Origin: Candidatus Babelota bacterium | Lineage (GTDB): Bacteria > JAGOBX01 | Length of the DNA: 9,608 bases | NCBI GenBank assembly: GCA_017999075.1 | Contig: JAGOBX010000101.1 | Coordinates: forward strand, 1-9,608 | Direction: 5' to 3' | The notes under the pieces: model-generated | Told to the model about the DNA's origin: nothing | The model's input: only the letters and a program-made list of their open reading frames with translations | Database searches by the model: none | Position numbers and translations under genes: made by a program | Shown: positions 1-5,758 of the stretch, piece after piece | Layout of the letters: every line of letters begins with the position of its first letter | Numbering within the stretch: the stretch's first letter is position 1

Positions 1-33
1 AAAAACAAACTAATTTAATAATATTTGTTTTAT
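1..33 (-). terminator. possible weak hairpin terminator after the last gene
   Basis: Read on the minus strand, an 8-base arm AAAACAAA is followed by a 14-base loop, its complement TTTGTTTT and a further T at the window edge. The stem is almost wholly A/T, so it would be a weak terminator, and the T tract may continue beyond the window. It lies about 100 bases past the stop of the 129-1118 gene, where an operon end would be expected. The call rests on symmetry and position only. Confidence 0.22.
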
Positions 34-96
34 GCATAACAATAATGGTTTAAATAATGCTCTAATTTAATTATTAAAAATGACTTTTGACTATAC

Positions 97-131
97 GGCA
101 CTTTATTGGCACTTTATTCGGTACTTTATTA
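97..131. repeat. three-copy 11-12 bp tandem repeat
   Basis: Three consecutive units, GGCACTTTATT, GGCACTTTATTC and GGTACTTTATTA, run from 97 to 131 on the plus strand. The last unit includes the stop codon of the 129-1118 gene, so on the coding strand the repeat begins at the stop and runs into the 3' untranslated region. The rest of 1-96 is AT-rich, with no gene that I can support. Confidence 0.6.
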
Positions 132-1118
132 TTTTAATATTTTAATCAAAGCTCTGCTGTTATAATAAATCAAGGCAAATGTTTCTGACAAAATCTGTTT
201 TTCGTCATAGTATTTTTGAATGTTTTTCATAAAATTTTCTATACTCTGTTTTTTGATTTCCAATGTTCGATTTGATAATACGATTTTTTTTAATTCTCCG
301 ATTTCTTTCAAAATCCTGTTTTTTTCGACTTCTGTTTCTATCCAGCCTTGAACAAAACTTTCTTCAGCATAATCTTCAAGACGCTTTAATCCTTCTTCCG
401 CTGTTTTAAACCATTCCACCGCTCCTACGGTTTTACCGTATAATATATCCTTACCGCTACGAGGTCTGGCCTTAGCAATTTCTTCATCAGGCTCAACTGG
501 CCATTTCGGACCATCTTGTCCTCCATTCCCAATACAATATACAATACCTGGTAATCCATTAGATTCAAAACTAAAAAATCCTTTACTTGTTCCTGAAATA
601 ATAATTGCGCTTCTACGCGCTCCCCATATTAACCATTTTCTATTGTCATAAACAGTTCCTATAACGGTTTTAGAACGGTTTTCTTTTAAACAATGATTTC
701 TTTTCCCTATCCACCAATCTGATTTTACAGGAATATTTTGATTAAAAACTTCGTTTATATATTCAATTCCCAAATATGTAAAACTTTGTTTACTTTTTTT
801 TGAATTATGAACGGTATATAAAAACTGGAATTCATTTTCATTACTGGCTTCTTTTACAGAACATTCAACAATAACATCTAATAATGTAGTTGGATATTCA
901 ATTTGCTCATATTTTTTTCCTTCCTGAACCCAAACGATTTTGTGCCCGCCGTCCTGCAATTTATAAACTTCCGCTTTATTTATCTTTTTAGCCCGTTCAG
1001 AAAATTTAATTTTGTATTCAGGTTTATTTAAAATTTTTCTTTCTGCATTGATTTGCCGAATATTTACAAATATTATTGTTATTATTATATAAAAAATTAT
1101 TAATATTTTTGTTCTCAT
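129..1118 (-). CDS. exported protein of unknown function, 329 aa
   Basis: I do not recognise a named family. The N-terminus (about residues 1-25) is a signal peptide: MRTK, a long Ile/Phe-rich core, then an INA-type cleavage site before ERK. Residues 30-200 look beta-rich, with two WW/W-containing strands and a GLPGIVYC stretch near residue 188. From about 225 to the end the protein is helical and charged, suggesting a coiled or bundled tail. The start is supported by AAAGGA six bases upstream. It is the last gene of the run, 28 bases after the chimeric stub at 1147-1365, and appears intact. An envelope or periplasmic location follows from the signal peptide. A role as companion to a lipoprotein C-terminal module is a guess from context only. 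Confidence 0.75.
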   Translation of the reverse strand: MRTKILIIFYIIITIIFVNIRQINAERKILNKPEYKIKFSERAKKINKAEVYKLQDGGHKIVWVQEGKKYEQIEYPTTLLDVIVECSVKEASNENEFQFLYTVHNSKKSKQSFTYLGIEYINEVFNQNIPVKSDWWIGKRNHCLKENRSKTVIGTVYDNRKWLIWGARRSAIIISGTSKGFFSFESNGLPGIVYCIGNGGQDGPKWPVEPDEEIAKARPRSGKDILYGKTVGAVEWFKTAEEGLKRLEDYAEESFVQGWIETEVEKNRILKEIGELKKIVLSNRTLEIKKQSIENFMKNIQKYYDEKQILSETFALIYYNSRALIKILK

Positions 1119-1124
1119 AATTTT

Positions 1125-1130
1125 TCCTTT
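1125..1130 (-). promoter_or_regulatory. ribosome binding site of the 329-aa gene
   Basis: AAAGGA on the minus strand, six bases before the ATG at 1118. It fixes the start of the exported 329-residue protein. Confidence 0.6.
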
Positions 1131-1146
1131 TAATAAATAATTTTAT

Positions 1147-1365
1147 TTAAAATTCGATATGATAATGAGTTCCTTCAACAAGAAAATCAGATAGTTGGGT
1201 TCCAATGCAACCTTCAATAAAATCTATAATATTTGTATCTGATAATAAAATCGTATCTTCGTTTATATTATATTGTTCAATTTTAAATATTTTCGAATTT
1301 TGAGCAAAAATATTATACGCGCACAATATATTAAACAAAATAATTGTTATAATTTTTTGTAACAT
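1147..1365 (-). pseudogene. chimeric stub: duplicated leader of a small exported protein plus a 20-residue foreign tail
   Basis: The first 52 codons (signal peptide through a DTNIIDFIEG stretch) are nearly identical to the start of the decayed gene at 2224-2897, with one residue change (EQYNI for EPYNI). After that the sequence switches abruptly to an unrelated tail (CIGTQLSDF... to YHIEF) and stops after 72 residues, where the intact relative at 1372-2010 has 212. The stub lies six bases after the stop of 1372-2010, has no clear Shine-Dalgarno sequence, and its ATG arose from a single base difference from the other copy. It is most likely a recombination remnant. A short exported peptide could still be made if translation is coupled to the gene before it. 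Confidence 0.6.
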
Positions 1366-1380
1366 CTTAAATTAAAAACT
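1209..1380. repeat. leader repeat, copy 1 (172 bp direct repeat)
   Basis: This segment matches 2738-2909 in the same orientation with four mismatches (at 1274, 1363, 1367 and 1378), about 98% identity. It covers the signal peptide and first ~52 codons of a small exported protein plus some 15 bases upstream. Homology ends abruptly at 1209, where the coding sequence changes to the unrelated tail of the stub. Confidence 0.85.
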
Positions 1381-2010
1381 TTTATGTTTTTCGTATTCAT
1401 TTTTGAACATTACAAAGGTTTCTTTTATGTCCTTTATAACATTTTTATTGAATATTTTTTGTTCTAATATCTCAAATAATTCTGCCGAATTATCTGGCGG
1501 GAAAGCATATAAGCCCGCGCATTCTTCTATAATATCATTATATCGATACCATAAATCAAATTGATATTTGTCATAAGCGTTGAAAATATTGTTTTTAGAA
1601 ATTTTTCTGATATACTCACTAATATCATCCTTTCTTTCCCCCCAATCATCAACAGGATTCAAAACAGGTTTTTTCGTTCTATCAATAATAGTTAAGCAGG
1701 GCAAAATAGTATTTAATGCTTTTATATAACACTCTAAAATGAGAGGTTTGCTTTCATTTGATATTTCATTATAAAAAAAGTTAGAATATGAACGACCTGA
1801 AAAATAATATGAATCATATAGCGAAATTATTTTTTCTGAATCCGATAAACTTCGCAAATAATATTCATAACTATCAGTATCATTTAAAATAATAGTATAA
1901 TTATTTATATTATACGGTTCTATTCTTTGAAATATTTTCTCTTTAGATAATAAAACATTGTTATGAAATAAAATCAATATTAATATAAAAATAATATATT
2001 TTATCTGCAT
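1372..2010 (-). CDS. small exported protein of unknown function, 212 aa (intact member of a local family)
   Basis: The ATG at 2010 (MQIKYIIF) starts a hydrophobic signal peptide of about 22 residues. A longer in-frame start at 2043 would only read through the end of the preceding fragment in another frame and would spoil the signal peptide. The mature protein begins near KEKIFQRIEPYNIN. Other landmarks are YIKALNTILPCLTI near residue 97 and KYQFDLWYRYNDIIEECAG near residue 150. The C-terminal half is clearly homologous to the decayed gene at 2224-2897: the FDLWYRYN, ACA/CAG-LYA and PPDN stretches are shared. The start lies five bases after the stop of the orphan lipoprotein scrap (2016), so the two may be coupled; only a weak GGGG precedes it. 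An envelope location is inferred from the signal peptide; function is unknown. Confidence 0.7.
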   Translation of the reverse strand: MQIKYIIFILILILFHNNVLLSKEKIFQRIEPYNINNYTIILNDTDSYEYYLRSLSDSEKIISLYDSYYFSGRSYSNFFYNEISNESKPLILECYIKALNTILPCLTIIDRTKKPVLNPVDDWGERKDDISEYIRKISKNNIFNAYDKYQFDLWYRYNDIIEECAGLYAFPPDNSAELFEILEQKIFNKNVIKDIKETFVMFKNEYEKHKSF

Positions 2011-2015
2011 TTTAA

Positions 2016-2219
2016 CTATAACCCCGAATATGGACCTTGCCAACTTCCTTCGTCTATATCTGTATCAGTTTCTTTAATAGCTTGAGTTTTTTGATCAATG
2101 CCTCTAAATCTTCTTATATGATTATTATGGATACAAGGTATCCAATTTCCATTATCATCTTGAAATTCATCCCAAAAACTTTGAGAGAACTCAAAATCAA
2201 CATTTGTGATTAAGAACAT
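2016..2219 (-). pseudogene. orphan C-terminal scrap of a lipoprotein paralogue
   Basis: About 60 codons ending at 2016 match the extreme C-terminus of the protein at 3876-5249. VDFEFSQSFWDEF aligns with VDFSFGNSFPDEF, DDNGNWIP with DDGDWVP, and DEGSWQGPY with DEGGLQGPY. No signal peptide, stalk or hinge remains. The open frame can be drawn upstream to 2288, but that stretch is only an off-frame reading of the decayed gene at 2224-2897. I read it as the last piece of a third C-terminal module, the rest having been lost. It lies directly before the intact 212-residue exported protein, which may have been its companion. Confidence 0.65.
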
Positions 2220-2223
2220 TATT

Positions 2224-2897
2224 TTAATATTTTTTTTTATGTTCTTTTTTGAGATATCCCCAAAAACTCTTTTGATTGATATATTCATTTTTATAACGAA
2301 AAAAGAATAATTTTATTTTGCGCAAAACATTTTTATTTAAAATCAATTTTTTGGATATTTCAATTAATTCATTAATATTATCAGGTGGAGACGCATATAA
2401 ATCTGCGCATGCTTCAATTAATTCATTATAACGATACCATAAATCAAATTGATATTTTTCAAAATCGGCAAATGTTTTTTTTAGTTATTTTTGCATGCCA
2501 TATTAATCCATCGTTGCTTTTATATATTTTTTTTCAAAAGAGTTTAGTTGTAAAGCGTTTAAATTTTCAGTAACATACAATCGAGGGATTATAGTATTTA
2601 AAGCATTCAAATAATATTTTAAAATAAATTTTCGGTTTTCAACAATCGTATCATAAAAAAAATTATCAGAATAAATAGAATGCCCATATAAAAAATACGA
2701 ATCGCAAGAAGTAAGAATTTTTTCAGAATCAGAAATAAACCTTCAATAAAATCTATAATATTTGTATCTGATAATAAAATCGTATCTTCGTTTATATTAT
2801 ATGGTTCAATTTTAAATATTTTCGAATTTTGAGCAAAAATATTATACGCGCACAATATATTAAACAAAATAATTGTTATAATTTTTTGTAAAATCAT
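2224..2897 (-). pseudogene. decayed paralogue of the 212-aa exported protein (frameshift and stops)
   Basis: The gene starts at 2897 with a good signal peptide (MILQKIITIILFNILCAYNI) and an AAGG nine bases upstream. It runs in frame to IIDFIEG, then loses one base near 2737-2739. In the next frame the homology resumes (ISDSEKILTSCDS, then YYLNALNTIIPRL). Two in-frame TAA codons follow at 2503-2505 and 2485-2487. Around them a different frame reads WINMACKNN, which suggests a pair of compensating indels. The original frame then continues through KYQFDLWYRYNELIEACAD and YASPPDN to a stop at 2224-2226. Compared with 1372-2010 it is colinear throughout. A single homopolymer indel could be a sequencing error, but the extra stops argue for real decay. 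Confidence 0.75.
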
Positions 2898-2909
2898 AAA
2901 TTAAAACCT
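2738..2909. repeat. leader repeat, copy 2 (172 bp direct repeat)
   Basis: The partner of 1209-1380 at a constant offset of 1529 bases, about 98% identical. It spans the ribosome binding site region, signal peptide and first ~52 codons of the decayed gene. Its inner boundary falls within a few bases of the frameshift at 2737-2739. Recombination between the two copies would delete everything between them, including the intact 212-residue gene. Confidence 0.85.
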
Positions 2910-3004
2910 TTGTAATGTTTTAGTCATTGGACAACTTATGATTATTGCCGCTAAAAATGCGTCAAAATTGTAGCGAAATAAAAAAAATGCTATTTTATTC
3001 TCGT

Positions 3005-3793
3005 TTATTTTTTGTTTCTTCTTTTAAATTCATTTTCATATTTTGTCATTATTTCCTCAATAATAATTTTATCAACATTGTTTTCTATAAGAATATCTCG
3101 TAATTTTTGTTTATGCTTATAATTTTTAGAATATAGCATAATGATATCTTCTATTACATTTTTCTTGCACCTCAATAACTCGTTCTGAATATCAATTCTT
3201 TTCCGTTCCTTTCTATTGGCTTCATTTTCCGCTGTAATTTTTAAATATTCATTATATAGTTGTGGGAATTCTGGTTGTATTATTCGCCAATTAATCCTTT
3301 TTACAACCGGTACTGTGTCAACTGATTCATTTATGGTTAAATGGGGAATAATTTCTTTTAATCCTTTTATCAAATACATTGATTGTTCTTTGTTTATTCC
3401 TTCTATTCCTGATTTTTTTTCCCTCGAAAAACCAGCTAAGTTATTATAAACAAAAAATCTTGTCGCAGGATTATTTGAATCAATTAATACTTTATTATAA
3501 TATTCTAAAAGTTTTTCTCTATTTGTATATCCCCGGAGTTTTCTAATAACACCAACATATATTTTATCTTTGTCTTCCTGTGAATTACTTTTTTCAATAA
3601 ACTGTAAACAAACTCTTTCTAATTCAGAGCTAAAAGGAATTGTATCATTATGTAAATCTTTTAAAATTTTTACTTTCAATTTTTCTTCATATTCATTTAC
3701 TTTTATCTCAGCGGCATTTATATTAAAATGAATTAAAATAAATAAATTTAATGAAATAAAAAAAATTATTAATATATTTTTTCTATTACGCAT
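3005..3793 (-). CDS. exported helical protein of unknown function, 262 aa
   Basis: The signal peptide covers residues 1-28: MRNRKN, an Ile/Phe/Leu-rich core, then an INAA cleavage site before EIK. The remainder is charged and predicted helical. Residues 75-145 (YTNREKLLEYYNKVLI, then YNNLAGF) have the feel of short helical repeats, and the last 70 residues are Lys/Glu/Ile-rich. A segment near 140-175 (YLIKGLKEIIPHLTI, then W) resembles YIKALNTILPCLTI of the 212-residue protein, so distant kinship is possible. The start is fixed by AAGGAGG ten bases upstream. It follows the truncated lipoprotein paralogue (3876-5249) by 82 bases and is followed by the decayed gene. Function is unknown; companion or protective partner of the preceding C-terminal module is a hypothesis. 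Confidence 0.75.
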   Translation of the reverse strand: MRNRKNILIIFFISLNLFILIHFNINAAEIKVNEYEEKLKVKILKDLHNDTIPFSSELERVCLQFIEKSNSQEDKDKIYVGVIRKLRGYTNREKLLEYYNKVLIDSNNPATRFFVYNNLAGFSREKKSGIEGINKEQSMYLIKGLKEIIPHLTINESVDTVPVVKRINWRIIQPEFPQLYNEYLKITAENEANRKERKRIDIQNELLRCKKNVIEDIIMLYSKNYKHKQKLRDILIENNVDKIIIEEIMTKYENEFKRRNKK

Positions 3794-3803
3794 TTTGAGA
3801 ATT

Positions 3804-3810
3804 CCTCCTT
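3804..3810 (-). promoter_or_regulatory. ribosome binding site of the 262-aa gene
   Basis: A full AAGGAGG on the minus strand, ten bases before the ATG at 3793. It is one of the strongest Shine-Dalgarno matches in the window and implies that the 262-residue protein is well translated even though the gene before it is truncated. Confidence 0.7.
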
Positions 3811-3875
3811 ATATTTTTTTATTTTTACGACTATTTATAAAAATTTATTAAATTCATATTCGCTTTTTCTACTTA

Positions 3876-5249
3876 TCATTGATATGGTCCTTGTAAGCCT
3901 CCCTCATCATTATTTGCTCCATATACTTTTACCTTAGCTTCTAAATTGCTATAATATAAATCAAAATATGAACAATTAAAAAACGGAACCCAGTCGCCGT
4001 CGTCTGTTTCAAATTCATCTGGAAATGAATTTCCGAAACTAAAATCTACATAAGAAGCTCCGCTTAATAATTTTGAAGATGAATAATATCCAGTGCTTAC
4101 CATATCGGTTCCAAGATTGTCAAAACCTACATCCCAATCTACTATTCTTCCGCCAATATAAGTTTGAGTATTATTAGGCCAACTTACATATATACTTGGT
4201 ATATTCTCATGAAATTTTACATTTTTAAAAGATACCGTTGTAGGAGTAACTGTAATCTCAAATTCTGTTTTAGCGCCTATATAATTATTGGGAGGTCCGT
4301 CTATCCCCAGCGGATAATCAAACATTTTTGAAAAATATATTTCTTGCGGTAATTCTATAGTATATACTTTTGTTTTTGTTTTTAAACCAATTTCAGCTCT
4401 TACAGTTGCGCTGGATGCAGAAAGGCTTTTATTTGCTGTTAATTCAACATTTTTTTTTATTTCTCCTTGTCCAGCATTTAATTTTCCGTCACCGCTACAA
4501 TACCATTTAACTTCAAATTCAGGCGTAATTTTAAGATTTATTATTTCACCTATACCAATAACTGTCCTGCTTCTATCTGTTGGAACTGGTGAAACAGCTT
4601 CGCTGACAATTTCCCAATTTTCTTCATTGGCATTTCCTTTCACATCTGCTCCGCGATAAGGTGAATCAACATCTTCATATGGAGGTTCATCCTTAATATC
4701 AATATAACTTGATGCGGTAACTAAAGTGACAAATTCAACTGATAAAGTATTATCTAAACTTCCTGAAATCACTTCATAATCGCTGTTAATTGATACTGAA
4801 AACTCTTCTTCAACCGTTGTAATGTCATATAAATTAAAACGGGCTAATGCGGCTCCACCACGAATATTCCTGAACGATAAAGTCGCAGAACCTCCGTCTC
4901 CAAGAGAACCAATATCTGGAATATTAATTAAACCTGGCGATTTTTTCATTAATGCTTTTCTTACCTGAGCAAGCATTGATCCGCCTTCCTCATCCCCGCC
5001 TCCGCCAGGTCCGTATTCGATTTCTGAAATATACATTATAAACGGCGGTCCGTCAGCAGGAGAATCAACAGCTGTCGGGTCAGTATTATTTTCAGCTTCA
5101 ATCCAGTTCACATATCCGTCGATATCAATATCCTCAAATCCGTCAGGTGTGCCGTTATTATTGCTGTCTATTATAAGCGGATTATAATTGTATTGAACCT
5201 CGTATCCATCATAAACGCTGTCCCCTCTTATATACAAATTAATCAACAA
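3876..5249 (-). CDS. 5'-truncated lipoprotein paralogue: TSP3 remnant plus alternative C-terminal module (457 aa)
   Basis: The open frame starts only at a TTG inside the stop region of the upstream gene (stop at 5239-5241), with no Shine-Dalgarno sequence and no signal peptide. Residues 9-96 repeat residues 474-561 of the lipoprotein at 5759-8560: the end of the TSP3 array, the DGPPFIMYISEIEYGPGGGG hinge and SMLAQV. The first 265 bp are about 96% identical. Residues 97-205 are also homologous but far more diverged (YDITTVEE, ISGSL, SPYRGADVK). Residues 225-285 look like an Ig-like strand-rich domain (RTVIGIGE, then WYCSGDGKL). The last ~60 residues (VDFSFGNSFPDEF, DGDWVPF, DEGGLQGPYQ) recur in the scrap at 2016-2219. 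It is most likely a silent cassette rather than an independently exported protein, though coupled translation into the cytoplasm cannot be excluded. Confidence 0.7.
   Translation of the reverse strand: MLINLYIRGDSVYDGYEVQYNYNPLIIDSNNNGTPDGFEDIDIDGYVNWIEAENNTDPTAVDSPADGPPFIMYISEIEYGPGGGGDEEGGSMLAQVRKALMKKSPGLINIPDIGSLGDGGSATLSFRNIRGGAALARFNLYDITTVEEEFSVSINSDYEVISGSLDNTLSVEFVTLVTASSYIDIKDEPPYEDVDSPYRGADVKGNANEENWEIVSEAVSPVPTDRSRTVIGIGEIINLKITPEFEVKWYCSGDGKLNAGQGEIKKNVELTANKSLSASSATVRAEIGLKTKTKVYTIELPQEIYFSKMFDYPLGIDGPPNNYIGAKTEFEITVTPTTVSFKNVKFHENIPSIYVSWPNNTQTYIGGRIVDWDVGFDNLGTDMVSTGYYSSSKLLSGASYVDFSFGNSFPDEFETDDGDWVPFFNCSYFDLYYSNLEAKVKVYGANNDEGGLQGPYQ
4961..5225. repeat. 265-bp direct repeat, copy 1 (in the truncated cassette)
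   Basis: Aligned without gaps to 6877-7141 at a constant offset of 1916 bases, with about 11 mismatches by hand count. It encodes the last TSP3 repeats, the Gly-rich hinge and the LAQV end. Homology stops sharply at 5225, just where the cassette loses its 5' part. At 4961 it drops to diverged protein-level similarity. Confidence 0.88.
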
Positions 5250-5739
5250 TTTTTAATTTTAACGTTTTTCTTATTGGAAACCATATTTTTTCATTAACAA
5301 TTCCATTTGATATTTCAGGATGTTTGATTAAAAGTAAATCTAATTGGCATTGAATTTCATACTCTCCTGATTTTTTAAATTTTAAATATTTATTTAATAG
5401 TATGTTTTCAGAATGAGTTTTATTTGGCTTTAGATATCTTATCCTTCCCATACTAGTTATAATATGATATGGATTTAAAATCTCAACATTGTTATCCTCG
5501 TTTATTGAAAATTGCCAACTGAATTCTTTAATATCACTTATAAAAAAAACATAAGTATCCTTAGCGTCATTTATTGAAATATCAAATTCTATATTTATAG
5601 GTTCGTTCAATACATATTCTTGTTTATCAAATGATAAACTATATTGTATTTTATTATTAATATTAGTGTCTGAAGCATATAAAAAAGTTGAGATAAAAAA
5701 TAATATAATTTGAATTGATAAAATATTTTTTTTATTCAT
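5239..5739 (-). CDS. small exported beta-rich protein of unknown function, 166 aa
   Basis: The start at 5739 (MNKKNILS) is chosen over the longer frame to 5793 because GGAGG lies eight bases upstream and a signal peptide begins exactly there: a hydrophobic core, then LYAS before DTN. The mature ~145 residues look like one beta-sandwich domain. Strands include YSLSFDKQEYVLNEPINIEF at the start and a FKKSGEYEIQCQLDLLL stretch near the end. That pattern is common in Ig-like and BsuPI-like secreted domains, but I cannot assign a family. It starts 19 bases after the stop of the 933-residue lipoprotein, so the two almost certainly share a transcript. Its stop overlaps the TTG start of the truncated cassette. 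By position it is the companion of the lipoprotein's current C-terminal module. Function is inferred from location only. Confidence 0.75.
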   Translation of the reverse strand: MNKKNILSIQIILFFISTFLYASDTNINNKIQYSLSFDKQEYVLNEPINIEFDISINDAKDTYVFFISDIKEFSWQFSINEDNNVEILNPYHIITSMGRIRYLKPNKTHSENILLNKYLKFKKSGEYEIQCQLDLLLIKHPEISNGIVNEKIWFPIRKTLKLKIVD

Positions 5740-5747
5740 TTTTGTAA

Positions 5748-5752
5748 CCTCC
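5748..5752 (-). promoter_or_regulatory. ribosome binding site that decides the start at 5739
   Basis: GGAGG on the minus strand, eight bases before ATG at 5739 and inside the 19-base gap after the lipoprotein stop. It selects the 166-residue start that has a signal peptide over the longer upstream frame. Confidence 0.75.
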
Positions 5753-5758
5753 GAATCT

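Noticed and set aside
97-131. CRISPR array
   Set aside because: Units are 11-12 bases and directly adjacent with no spacers, and no cas gene is present.
1147-1206. GTHYHIEF at the end of the chimeric stub, resembling the HxH motif of M23 peptidases
   Set aside because: Only eight residues match loosely, no other part of the peptidase fold is present, and the frame ends at once.
2011-2043. Longer start for the 212-residue protein (adding MARSIFGVIVK)
   Set aside because: The added codons overlap the end of the lipoprotein scrap in another frame and would put residues ahead of a signal peptide that already begins well at 2010.
2945-2965. Hairpin TTGCCGC / GCGTCAA (six of seven pairs) as a terminator
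   Set aside because: Neither strand has a T run after the stem, and one pair is mismatched.
2903-3029. An open minus-strand frame after the 262-residue gene, ending SCPMTKTLQRF just before the start at 2897
   Set aside because: It has no start codon or ribosome binding site, is about 42 codons long and matches nothing I recognise. It could be a scrap of another cassette but cannot be supported.
2385-3449. Plus-strand open frames at 2385-2573 and 3216-3449
   Set aside because: They lie opposite the decayed gene and the 262-residue gene, with no supporting signals.
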